Shown: one piece after another, positions 10,461 to 19,305 of the stretch
Position numbering within the stretch: the first letter of the stretch is position 1
How the letters are laid out: the number at the start of each line of letters is the position of its first letter
Assembly (NCBI GenBank): GCA_947496175.1
Contig: CANMBU010000003.1
Span: forward strand, 650,334-714,333
Direction of reading: 5' to 3'
From: an uncultured Roseovarius sp.
GTDB taxonomy: Bacteria; Pseudomonadota; Alphaproteobacteria; Rhodobacterales; Rhodobacteraceae
DNA: 64,000 bases
Position numbers and translations under genes: made by a program
Notes under the pieces: generated by a model
What the model was told of the DNA's origin: nothing
The model's input: only the letters and a program-made list of their open reading frames with translations
The model's database searches: none

Positions 10461-11531
10461 TCAAATGATGTCGCCCAGATTGTCCAGTGAGGCTAAGTAT
10501 AACTCACGTCGCAGCGTATCAAGTCGCTCCTGACGCAACAATATATCCCGAGATGAGGTCTCCAGCGCAGCGAGCATGCCGTCCTCCAATCGCCCCCCTT
10601 TATGAACAATCGCAGTATCGTCCAATTGGTATGCCGTTGCCAATTCACTTTCGCAAACCATCACTTTCTTAAGACCGATTGCGAGAAAGACAGAACTTGT
10701 AATCATGTCAAAGTAATGCCTAGCCGCTCTCTTTTCTTCGTATTTGTCAATCAATGGCAGAACAAAGTCTGAGTTGATTATTTCCTGCAAGAACAACTCA
10801 TGGGTCACATCCGAAACGAAATGGAAGAACTTCTCTACCCCAGCCCTTTGGATTTCTTTGACAAGCGTCACTCCATCCTTCTTATCGTGTCTCCCTACAA
10901 TTTTGATCAGGAAGTTGTCCTTACCCCGTTGCTTCAATAACTGGGCGGTTCGTACTAATGCAGAATATGTTCTGCCCGTGAAACGTACGGTGCCAGGAAC
11001 GCAGAACACGCGCACTAGGTCGTCTGGCTGATACCTCAGATACTGATCTTCAGCATAGTTCAAAGGCGCAACCCATGGCAGATCAAACGCTTCTCCCATA
11101 GCGCTACTGAGCACAAGTGCCTGATGGCCGTTGTGTACAAAATCTCGGTACCTCGTTTGCACCAGGCCGTGTTTAGGTGTGTGTAGTACTGCCAATACAT
11201 CCTTGAGCTTGCGCGAAAGCGAACTGGTGACTGGTAACTCTGTTCGAAAAGTATTGAGCAATACCAAGTCATATTCACGGAGCGAGTCCAGCGACTGAAA
11301 CCGATGCAAATACCTTTCTTTAAAGTGGTTTTTATTTCGCCCCTGATACCGTGAAGCGTCAAAACTGATCACGTCGTACTCCAAGGACGGTTGAAGTACT
11401 GAGACATTCCGAAAACTTTGTGAGGGGCTATAGACCGTGACCTTATAGCCCAAATCCTTGAGATAACTGATGTGCGACGGGATTACATGATCATGAGCTG
11501 AAAACAGATCAAGAATTGCGCACGTCTTCAT
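10461..11531 (-). CDS. Putative glycosyltransferase-like protein
   Basis: 356 aa; MKTCAILDLFSAHDHVIPSHISYLKDLGYKVTVYSPS; two-domain GT-like layout, overlaps the downstream start of an epimerase gene (ATGA); no strong motif. Confidence 0.5.
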   Translation of the reverse strand: MKTCAILDLFSAHDHVIPSHISYLKDLGYKVTVYSPSQSFRNVSVLQPSLEYDVISFDASRYQGRNKNHFKERYLHRFQSLDSLREYDLVLLNTFRTELPVTSSLSRKLKDVLAVLHTPKHGLVQTRYRDFVHNGHQALVLSSAMGEAFDLPWVAPLNYAEDQYLRYQPDDLVRVFCVPGTVRFTGRTYSALVRTAQLLKQRGKDNFLIKIVGRHDKKDGVTLVKEIQRAGVEKFFHFVSDVTHELFLQEIINSDFVLPLIDKYEEKRAARHYFDMITSSVFLAIGLKKVMVCESELATAYQLDDTAIVHKGGRLEDGMLAALETSSRDILLRQERLDTLRRELYLASLDNLGDII

Positions 11532-12373
11532 GCGGTCGCCATTTCATCAATCAAATCATCGATCTCGCATTGTACTGATACGCCCAATTCTTTGAGAAGT
11601 TTGTTATCCGCAACAAGTGCCTCTGCCGGACCTGCCGGGAATTCAAACTTTAGATCATCTCTTCTTAAGCGTTTTGCAACCTTGAGAACCAGATCGCTCA
11701 GTTTGTGAGCCTGCCCCGTGCCAATATTTATGGAGCCTTCGTATCTTTTCTCACTCAAAGCAACAATCGTTTCGCAAATTTGAGATACGCGTAGAAAATC
11801 TCGGTAACCCTGCACGCCGGGGACTCTAAGTGTCGCTCCGTTTTCAGCCTCTCGAATTTTTTTAAACATGGCTGGCAAAAAATAAAAATCAGGCTGCCGT
11901 TGGCCAGAGAAGCTAAAAATGCGTCCGATGCAAACGGAGATGTTAAAGTCGCGTGCGTATGCTTCACACCATTGCTCACCTTGCAGTTTCGTTAACCCAT
12001 ACAAGGTGAATGGATCGCGCGCCGCGCTTTCGTCAATTGGACCGGGAGACGGCGCGTAGACATGCGAAGTAGACGCGTAGAACAACCAAGGCGTCCGTTG
12101 TTCCAAACTCTTCATACGCCGAAGTGATTCAAGGATGTTTATAGTACCGCCGACATTTATTTCGAACGCTTTTTCAGGTTCCAGGTCAACAATTTGCTTA
12201 GGTACGAGAGCGGCAAGATGAATAATTGCATCGACGTTTTTTAAACCCTGAATCCAACGTGATACGTTATCTGCGTCGCGAACATCGCCAGTATAAACGT
12301 TCTCCGGTTTGCTCACCTGCGCCAATGCGGTTCCTAGCAAGCCAGTAGAGCCAGTGAGGGCGTAACTTGTCAT
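11528..12373 (-). CDS. NAD-dependent epimerase/dehydratase family protein
   Basis: MTSYALTGSTGLLGTALAQ (Rossmann), YASTSHVYAPSPGPIDESAARDPFTLYGLTKLQGE (YxxxK). Confidence 0.88.
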   Translation of the reverse strand: MTSYALTGSTGLLGTALAQVSKPENVYTGDVRDADNVSRWIQGLKNVDAIIHLAALVPKQIVDLEPEKAFEINVGGTINILESLRRMKSLEQRTPWLFYASTSHVYAPSPGPIDESAARDPFTLYGLTKLQGEQWCEAYARDFNISVCIGRIFSFSGQRQPDFYFLPAMFKKIREAENGATLRVPGVQGYRDFLRVSQICETIVALSEKRYEGSINIGTGQAHKLSDLVLKVAKRLRRDDLKFEFPAGPAEALVADNKLLKELGVSVQCEIDDLIDEMATA

Positions 12374-12559
12374 GTCAGCATCCCATCAAGTAGATTGTAA
12401 GTTTTACGACACAACCGAGAAAAACACAGGCACGCCCATATAGGGATACGACCGAAATATCTAGCAGCATCTCTAATTATGCCGGGCTTTTTGAAGCACC
12501 TAACGCCCAAGAAATCATGTTATCAGATCAGTAGGTTCGCATTTAGTGCTTTGTTCAAG

Positions 12560-12595
12560 CTGTCGTTCGACAGGATGGTGTATTCGTGAATACAC
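12560..12595. repeat. Two adjacent perfect short palindromes
   Basis: CTGTCG-TT-CGACAG (12560-12573) and GTGTATTC-GT-GAATACAC (12578-12595). Confidence 0.85.
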
Positions 12596-12794
12596 TTCTG
12601 GCTGGGAGTGCGTCCATTGCTCGGATTGTGGCAGTCGCACGAGTGAAAGTGAACGCGGAATTGTCGCGCCGTACGCCAGGCCAGATCAAGATCGGCCAGC
12701 CAATGAGCCGCTCGTTGGCCCATCAGAAACCACCTTTCCGCGACTATCAGCGAATCATTTAAATTAGAAAAGCCTACAAATGCGTGGATTTTGT

Positions 12795-12871
12795 TGGCGG
12801 ACCCAAGAGGATTCGAACCTCTGGCCTCTGCCTTCGGAGGGCAGCGCTCTATCCAGCTGAGCTATGGGTCC
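12795..12871 (-). tRNA. tRNA-Arg (CCG)
   Basis: Reverse strand GGACCCATAGCTCAGCTGGATAGAGCGCTGCCCTCCGAAGGCAGAGGCCAGAGGTTCGAATCCTCTTGGGTCCGCCA; encoded CCA; anticodon CCG. Confidence 0.96.
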
Positions 12872-13013
12872 GCGTGAGAGGCGGTATAGCTTTGGGCCTT
12901 GCGCATCGCAATCTCAAAATCACCTGTTGCGGGTTGACCAAAGCGCTGCACCCTGCTCAGCGCATGACATACACGCATTATGGCGCTTGGTTTCCGTGGC
13001 ACGCTTCCGCTAC

Positions 13014-13259
13014 ATGACGCGAACGTCTTGGAAGGAGTCCCAAACGCAAAGAGTGGACGCGGTCAAATGGGTCGCTACGGTCATCTAATTAATCGGATAT
13101 GGATTGACCGGGTTAAATGTCGTGCCCTGGAGTGTTTTGGCATTCGTCGTTGGGATAGTCTTGTGGTTCATCTTCGGAGTGATGTGGAAAGACCGCGCAA
13201 TTATGGTTGTCCACATTGGGGCGTTCATCGCATTGGTGGCAGGCTATATCAATTCGTGA
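13014..13259 (+). pseudogene. Small membrane protein gene interrupted by one in-frame TAA (nonsense mutation or sequencing error)
   Basis: Same frame reads MTRTSWKESQTQRVDAVKWVATVI-*(13086-13088)-LIGYGLTGLNVVPWSVLAFVVGIVLWFIFGVMWKDRAIMVVHIGAFIALVAGYINS-stop (13257-13259). The part after the stop is a plausible TM protein with no obvious ATG. Confidence 0.7.
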
Positions 13260-13327
13260 AGCAAAACACCTCGCTGCACCTTCAGGACGGTGTCCGCTCC
13301 GACCAGACACTGGCAGCGCGTTTGCCG

Positions 13328-14548
13328 TCAGGCAAAAAGCTCATGCGCCAATTCCAGCGCCTCAACCAGCACGTCAACCTCGGCTTCGGTGTTGTAGAGC
13401 CCAAATGACGCGCGACAGGTGGCGGTGACGCCCAAATGATCCATCAACGGCCCGGCGCAGTGGTGCCCGGCGCGCACCGCCACGCCTTTTTTGTCCAGAA
13501 TGGTCGAGATGTCATGCGCGTGCGCTGCGCCATCGAGCGTAAAGGAAAAAATCGCGGCCTTGTCGGCGGTTGTGCCTTGAAGCTGCAACCAGTTTAACCC
13601 CTTGAGCTGCGCCATGGCATAGTCGCGCAGACGGTTTTCATGAGCGGCGATGTTGTCCATGCCTAGCCCCATCATGTATTCCAGCGCAACGCCCAGGCCT
13701 ATGGTTTGCACGATGCCCGGTGTGCCCGCCTCGAACTTCATCGGGGGATCGGCATAGGTGATCTCATCCTTGTGGACTTCGCGGATCATATCTCCGCCGC
13801 CCATGAAGGGGCGCATCTCAGAGAGGCGGTCCTTGTGCACGAAGATCGCGCCGGACCCCGAGGGACCATAGAGCTTGTGCCCGGTGATCGCATAAAAATC
13901 ACAACCCAAATCATCGAGGTTCACAGGCCCATGCACAGCACCTTGAGAGCCGTCGACCAGCACTGGCACGCCCTTGGCATGGGCCGCTTCGGTGATGGTT
14001 TTAATATCAACCTGCGTGCCCAAAACGTTTGAAAGCTGTGTGATCGCCACCAGTTTCGTCTTGGGGCCAATCGCGTCAATTACGGCCTGTGGATCAAGCG
14101 CGCCGGTGCTGTCCACATCCACCCATTTGAGCACCACACCTTGCCGTTCGCGCAGGAAGTGCCAGGGCACGATATTGGCGTGGTGTTCCATAACGGACAG
14201 CACGATCTCGTCGCCCGCTTGCATGCGCGGCATGGCCCAGCCATAGGCAACCATGTTGATCCCCTCGGTCGTGCCGGAGTTGAGGATGATCTGGTCCTCG
14301 TCGGCCACGCCAAGGAACCGCGCGATGATGCCGCGCACGGCTTCGTACTTCTCGGTTGCGAGATTGCTAAGGTAATGCAGCCCGCGGTGCACGTTGGCGT
14401 ATTCCTGAGCATAGGCCTGGGTGATGGCGTCAATCACGACCTGCGGTTTTTGCGCACTTGCGCCATTGTCGAGATAGACCAGAGGCTTGCCATTGACCTC
14501 CCGTGACAGGATCGGAAAGTCTTTGCGGATTTCATTTACATCATACAT
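13328..14548 (-). CDS. sufS: Cysteine desulfurase SufS
   Basis: 406 aa; VYLDNGASAQKPQ, NVHRGLHYLSNLATEKYE, FYAITGHKLYGPSGSGAIF, RAGHHCAGPLMDHLG. Confidence 0.96.
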   Translation of the reverse strand: MYDVNEIRKDFPILSREVNGKPLVYLDNGASAQKPQVVIDAITQAYAQEYANVHRGLHYLSNLATEKYEAVRGIIARFLGVADEDQIILNSGTTEGINMVAYGWAMPRMQAGDEIVLSVMEHHANIVPWHFLRERQGVVLKWVDVDSTGALDPQAVIDAIGPKTKLVAITQLSNVLGTQVDIKTITEAAHAKGVPVLVDGSQGAVHGPVNLDDLGCDFYAITGHKLYGPSGSGAIFVHKDRLSEMRPFMGGGDMIREVHKDEITYADPPMKFEAGTPGIVQTIGLGVALEYMMGLGMDNIAAHENRLRDYAMAQLKGLNWLQLQGTTADKAAIFSFTLDGAAHAHDISTILDKKGVAVRAGHHCAGPLMDHLGVTATCRASFGLYNTEAEVDVLVEALELAHELFA

Positions 14549-15191
14549 TTCCAGCCCCTCCGGTTATGCCGAGGAATAGTCCGCCCAGAACACCCATCGC
14601 GATGGAAGCTCCAAAAAGAACCGCAATGAACGACGCGACGAGAACACCAAACGCCTTGAGGGGGTTGTTGAACCCGTGCGCCGCGTCAAGAAAGCTTGTT
14701 ACGGCCCAAAGCGTCCAGGCCAGAAACACAAGTGAGCCCAGCGCCGCGAGAGCGGGCACAATCAGGCTGATGAGGAATAGACCAAATGACAGCAACAAGG
14801 TCATGACTTGCAACAGGGTGAAGACGCTTAGGATGTCCAGAAGGCTGCCCTGCCCGCCCAAAGCTCGCCCCACCCAACACAACACATGCACCATCAGCAC
14901 GGTGAACCCGAACAGCATCACTGTCGTAAAGAACGGGCTGTCTGTGAACAAAGAGTACAAAAGGAGGGTTTGCTGACCGTTTGGCGCTCTGGACAGTTCT
15001 TCCACGAGCGCGGGTGGCAATGGTGCTGCCAGGAATCGACCCACCATATAAAGAGAAGACAAAACGACGGTCAGCGCGAGCAACATCCACCAAACCGATG
15101 CGGGTAAGCCGAGCGCAATCACGCGTTCGGCTGCCGCGCGCGGGTTCTGTAGCGTCAGCGTAAAGAGTGGTTTCAACGTCTCGGAATTCAC
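14541..15191 (-). CDS. YIP1 family membrane protein
   Basis: Multi-TM; GTG start overlapping the stop of the upstream gene; Yip1-like in suf operon. Confidence 0.7.
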   Translation of the reverse strand: MNSETLKPLFTLTLQNPRAAAERVIALGLPASVWWMLLALTVVLSSLYMVGRFLAAPLPPALVEELSRAPNGQQTLLLYSLFTDSPFFTTVMLFGFTVLMVHVLCWVGRALGGQGSLLDILSVFTLLQVMTLLLSFGLFLISLIVPALAALGSLVFLAWTLWAVTSFLDAAHGFNNPLKAFGVLVASFIAVLFGASIAMGVLGGLFLGITGGAGNV

Positions 15192-15673
15192 TTCGCCCTC
15201 CACCCGGCCTCGCGCATGTTTGACACCCAAAACCACAAGAACACGGCCAGCCAAATGGCCCCGACAATGGTCAGCGCCTGGCCTGGGCCGATAAAGCCTG
15301 CAACCAGCCCATGCAAGAGCTTAAGCGGGCTTGCAGCTAGAAAGGCCCAGAAGAGCGCAAGACGTGTGGCAAAGCCCGTGGCGGTCCCGCCCATGGCGCG
15401 CAGCACAAATTGGCTCACAAAGGCAATCCCGTAGAAGATCAGAGGCGCAATGAAAATCCAGGCCATGAGCGACCCACCCAAGAGCGGATTGAGCTCTTCG
15501 CCCGTCAGATGCGCCTCTCTGGACAAGGCCGGCCATTGCGCCACGAAAAACACCGCGCAGCCTGCCATCAAAATAGCAAGCGCACGGCCTTCATTTTCAC
15601 CCATAGCCAGAAGGCGCCGGAAAACCGTGCGCGGACCCCGATAGGTCGCAACAATGTCCGTTGTTACCGGCAT
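15188..15673 (-). CDS. YIP1 family membrane protein
   Basis: 161 aa multi-TM; VATYRGPRTVFRRLLAMGENEGRALAILMAGCAVFFVAQWP. Confidence 0.65.
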   Translation of the reverse strand: MPVTTDIVATYRGPRTVFRRLLAMGENEGRALAILMAGCAVFFVAQWPALSREAHLTGEELNPLLGGSLMAWIFIAPLIFYGIAFVSQFVLRAMGGTATGFATRLALFWAFLAASPLKLLHGLVAGFIGPGQALTIVGAIWLAVFLWFWVSNMREAGWRAK

Positions 15674-16956
15674 TAGCCGCGCCGTCGCTCCAGCCAGGCT
15701 TCCAGACGCGTGTTGATGTCGTCGCGTAAAGCTTCGCTTTCAATTTCCTCAACCGCCTCGGCAAGAAACGCTAATGTCAGAAGATCGGTGGCAATAGCAT
15801 TCGGAACCCCCCGCGCACGCAGATAAAAGAGCGCCTCTTCATCAATTGCACCCGAGGTCGAGCCATGCGAGCAGGCCACGTCATCGGCGTAGATTTCCAA
15901 CTCCGGTTTGGCGAGAAACTCGCTGTCACCATCCAGAAGCAGCGATTGGCTGATCTGGTAGCCATCGGTTTTCTGCGCGCCGGGCTGAACCAGGATTTTG
16001 CCCTGAAACACACCTGTGGCGCCGTTGCGCAGCACTTTCTTGAAGACCTGACGGCTTTCGCAATTGACCGCATCATGGGTGATGAAAACCGTGTCATCGT
16101 GATGAAAATCACCATCCCCGACACAGGCACCCGCCACATGCGCCACGGCATTGTCGCCTGTCAGTTCCACAACACATTCATTGCGGGTCAGAACACCATT
16201 GGCGGTAAGCGTGAAGGACTTGAACGTGCTTTCCTCACCCAGTCGCGCAAACATGTGCGTGACAGCCCGGCGTTCGTGGTCACGTCCCTGAGCACGGATA
16301 TGGTGAAGCGCGCCGCCATCGGCGATCTCGATCTCCATGCATTTGTTGAACCGTGCCGCCGCCGGGCCGGTTTCAAGGATCGTCGCCTCAGCGCCACTTT
16401 CCACCCGCACAACATGATGCAGGAACACGTCAGATGTCTCTGATTTATGCGTATAGATCAGGTTGATCGGCTTTGACGGTTGACCCGTGACCCGGATTGT
16501 CACGCCATCGCCGGCATAAGCGGTGTTCAGTGCAGCCAGCGGGCGCGCGACGGGTGTTTGACCGCGTGCCTCAAGGACCCCATACAGATCCTCCGCCCAG
16601 TGATCATCGGTGCAGCATACGTCTTCCAGCCGGTCGACCTGCACCCCCTCTAGTTCGAACGGGTCTGACAGCTCTGGGCTATAGACCCCATCCACGAAGA
16701 CGATTTTGAGCCGGTCCACGTTGTCGAAAAGCGGGGCTTCGTCGTCCACAAAGAGAGCCGCTTTTGGTGCATCCGGTTGCACCAGCGTGTCAGGTTTTGT
16801 GAATTTCCAGTATTCATCCCGGCCCTGCGGCAGACCCATGCTGCGCAGCCGGGCAAGAGCAGCCTGACGCGCCTCAGCGGTACAGCCCACATCAGGGACC
16901 GTCATGCTGGACAAACGCTCTTCCGTTAAGGAATGTCTGCGGTCATCAAGTGCCAT
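15673..16956 (-). CDS. sufD: Fe-S cluster assembly protein SufD
   Basis: 427 aa; LVQPGAQKTDGYQISQSLLLDGDSEFLAKPELEIYADDVACSHGSTSGAIDEEALFYLRARG. Confidence 0.96.
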   Translation of the reverse strand: MALDDRRHSLTEERLSSMTVPDVGCTAEARQAALARLRSMGLPQGRDEYWKFTKPDTLVQPDAPKAALFVDDEAPLFDNVDRLKIVFVDGVYSPELSDPFELEGVQVDRLEDVCCTDDHWAEDLYGVLEARGQTPVARPLAALNTAYAGDGVTIRVTGQPSKPINLIYTHKSETSDVFLHHVVRVESGAEATILETGPAAARFNKCMEIEIADGGALHHIRAQGRDHERRAVTHMFARLGEESTFKSFTLTANGVLTRNECVVELTGDNAVAHVAGACVGDGDFHHDDTVFITHDAVNCESRQVFKKVLRNGATGVFQGKILVQPGAQKTDGYQISQSLLLDGDSEFLAKPELEIYADDVACSHGSTSGAIDEEALFYLRARGVPNAIATDLLTLAFLAEAVEEIESEALRDDINTRLEAWLERRRG

Positions 16957-17717
16957 TATGCCACCTCTGCCAGAATGTCGGCATAGCCGTTGTTTTCAAC
17001 TTCAAGCGCAAGATCAGGCCCACCGGTTTTCACGATGCGCCCATCAGCCATGATATGCACGACATCGGGTTTGATGTGATCGAGCAGGCGCTGGTAGTGC
17101 GTGATGACGAGGAATCCCCGGCCCTGGTCGCGCAGCGCATTGACGCCTTGGGCGACCAGTTTCATCGCGTCGACATCAAGCCCGGAGTCAGTTTCATCCA
17201 GAATGCACATCTTGGGTTCAAGCACAGCCATCTGCAGGATTTCATTGCGCTTTTTCTCGCCACCGGAAAAACCCACATTGACGGGGCGCTTGAGCATATC
17301 CGCATCAATCTTCAGCGACTTGGCCTTTTCGCGCACCATTTTGAGGAAATCCGTGGCACTCATTTCTTCTTCGCCGCGCGCTTTTCGCTGCGCGTTGAGT
17401 GCTGTCCGCAGGAAGGTCATATTGCCCACGCCAGGAATTTCCACCGGATATTGGAATGCCAGGAAGAGGCCCGCCGCCGCGCGCTCTTCCGGTTCCATCT
17501 CCAGCACATCCTCACCTTCCAGCGTGGCGCCGCCACCTGTGACCTCATAGCCATCCTTGCCGGACAGAACGTAGCTGAGCGTGGACTTGCCAGAGCCGTT
17601 TGGCCCCATAATCGCGTGCACTTTGCCAGCTTCAACCGTCAGGTCGACACCTTTCAGGATGGACTTTTCTTCTTCCTCAAGATCGACTTTCAAGCCTTTG
17701 ATTTCCAGCATGGTCAT
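16956..17717 (-). CDS. sufC: Fe-S cluster assembly ATPase SufC
   Basis: 253 aa; GPNGSGKSTLSYVLSG, FSGGEKKRNEILQMAVLEPKMCILDETDSGLDVDAMK. Confidence 0.97.
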   Translation of the reverse strand: MTMLEIKGLKVDLEEEEKSILKGVDLTVEAGKVHAIMGPNGSGKSTLSYVLSGKDGYEVTGGGATLEGEDVLEMEPEERAAAGLFLAFQYPVEIPGVGNMTFLRTALNAQRKARGEEEMSATDFLKMVREKAKSLKIDADMLKRPVNVGFSGGEKKRNEILQMAVLEPKMCILDETDSGLDVDAMKLVAQGVNALRDQGRGFLVITHYQRLLDHIKPDVVHIMADGRIVKTGGPDLALEVENNGYADILAEVA

Positions 17718-17749
17718 GTCCTCATTTATGTCCGTTTCAACCCGGTCCC

Positions 17750-18358
17750 TCAGGGCCGCGTCATCATTTCAATCAGATCGAGATAGTGTTCCGGTGCGAG
17801 CGTCAGGGGAGACACGTTAAATTCCGCCATACGCCCGGTCATTTCGGGTGCGCCGATATAGGCCTCCACCCGGTGGTATTGTTTGCGCCGGGCATAATCA
17901 TCGATGAACAGCGTCACAGGTTTCGTCGTGCGCAGCGCTGTGGCCATCGCACAGCCCGTGCGAAACCGCCCGTCTACCAGAACCACATCGGGTTGCTGAA
18001 ACTCTGCTGCGTCCCAGACTGCCAGCGGGTAGCGGGCATAGCTTTGGTATTTTGAGGCATCTTTTGGATAGCCCCATTCCTTTGTGGGGCCAATATCGGT
18101 CCAGATGACGTCAACTATGCTGCCTTTGGCCGGTGGGTTCTCATCAAACCACTGGCGCATCATCTCTGCCCAGTTGTGGTCACTCTCAACGGAAAACACA
18201 CGTTTGCCCGGCATCTCGGCCGCCATCACCGTAGAGCCGCCCGAGCCATATTCCAAAATTACATCCGCCCGGGCATAGGCCGCGCAGAGGACCGCCGTCT
18301 CTGCCGCTGGCAGCGTCAGTTCGGGCCGAGTGATATGGGTTTGCGCCACGTCAGCCAT
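17750..18358 (-). CDS. SAM-methyltransferase-like protein encoded inside the suf operon
   Basis: 202 aa; VILEYGSGGSTVMAAEMPGKRVFSVESDHNWAEMM resembles class I methyltransferase motif I. Confidence 0.65.
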   Translation of the reverse strand: MADVAQTHITRPELTLPAAETAVLCAAYARADVILEYGSGGSTVMAAEMPGKRVFSVESDHNWAEMMRQWFDENPPAKGSIVDVIWTDIGPTKEWGYPKDASKYQSYARYPLAVWDAAEFQQPDVVLVDGRFRTGCAMATALRTTKPVTLFIDDYARRKQYHRVEAYIGAPEMTGRMAEFNVSPLTLAPEHYLDLIEMMTRP

Positions 18359-18376
18359 GGCGCAAATTCCATTGGT

Positions 18377-18904
18377 TTATTCGATGAGAATGTATTCCCC
18401 ACGGAAGAACAGGCTGTTGGGTTCGGAGCGCAGCAAGAGCGCCTCGACCCATTCCTCGCCGTAGAACCACACAAATGTTTCCGGGAACATCCAGACGAGG
18501 TTGTGCATCGTCGTGACCGTTGCGAATACGCCAATCATGGTGGTCGTCATGACCTTGGGGTCGGTCGACTTTATCGCGACGCCAATGGCAAAGGCCACGA
18601 TACCCGCGATACCGATATCCATCATGTAGAGCATCATATCGTCCGCACCCTCGGGCGAGCCGACCAGATGGGCAACTGCAAAACGGGCCATAAAGACCGA
18701 TAGGATACCCAGAAGAAAGGCCCATACGAACGATAGCGGATAGGCCAAACGCCCCCGTAGAGTGTCCTCGGACACCACGAAGTTTCGTGTGCGCTTTTCG
18801 GTTTGCTGGACGATATTGTCGGCCCGACCCGGTGTGACGGGCTTTGGCGCCCCTCCAATCCGGGCCAGACGTGCCTGAAAGGCGTCTTGTTGCGAGTCGC
18901 TCAT
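18377..18904 (-). CDS. Hypothetical membrane protein (suf operon)
   Basis: 175 aa with several hydrophobic segments; in-line with suf genes. Confidence 0.75.
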   Translation of the reverse strand: MSDSQQDAFQARLARIGGAPKPVTPGRADNIVQQTEKRTRNFVVSEDTLRGRLAYPLSFVWAFLLGILSVFMARFAVAHLVGSPEGADDMMLYMMDIGIAGIVAFAIGVAIKSTDPKVMTTTMIGVFATVTTMHNLVWMFPETFVWFYGEEWVEALLLRSEPNSLFFRGEYILIE

Positions 18905-19009
18905 TTTTGCGCTCCCACTGCTTCGATAACGCGTTCGTTACCAAGCCGGTTGGGCACAAATATGGCGCAAATTGAACGGGAATTCGCAGGTTAGGTGCGG
19001 TATGAACGG

Positions 19010-19288
19010 TCATAAAGGCCCCTTCACATCATCTTCTGCGTCGCCTTCAAACCCATTCAGACGCGCCACCAGGTTTTTGGTGGCCACCGCAACAGCCGAA
19101 GACAGCATCAAAAGGACAAACCACACCCAGAACGACGCCAACGCCGCCGGATGCGCCATCGCGGCCAGTATAAACCCGATGATAAAGACAATCGGGAAGA
19201 CCAGCCCACCCTCACGCGTGCCGTCTTCGTCCGAGACAACGGGGCGCTTGATCTTGCGCTCTTTGGGGGCTTCGGGGGAGACGGTCAT
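19010..19288 (-). CDS. Hypothetical small membrane protein (suf operon)
   Basis: 92 aa with two TM-like segments, located between sufB and the 175-aa protein. Confidence 0.7.
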   Translation of the reverse strand: MTVSPEAPKERKIKRPVVSDEDGTREGGLVFPIVFIIGFILAAMAHPAALASFWVWFVLLMLSSAVAVATKNLVARLNGFEGDAEDDVKGPL

Positions 19289-19305
19289 GCGCGTGCCCTG
19301 TGGGG

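Noticed and set aside
10250-10468. 72-aa ORF downstream of tRNA-Cys
   Set aside because: No RBS-quality evidence or motif; overlaps the 3' end of the glycosyltransferase-like gene.
12523-12723. 66-aa minus-strand ORF in the tRNA-Arg gap, considered as a transposase or phage remnant
   Set aside because: No recognisable domain and not enough sequence to support a mobile-element call.
10122-12871. Integrative element at the tRNA-Cys/tRNA-Arg interval
   Set aside because: No integrase, no transfer genes, and no direct repeat of a tRNA 3' end that I could find by eye.
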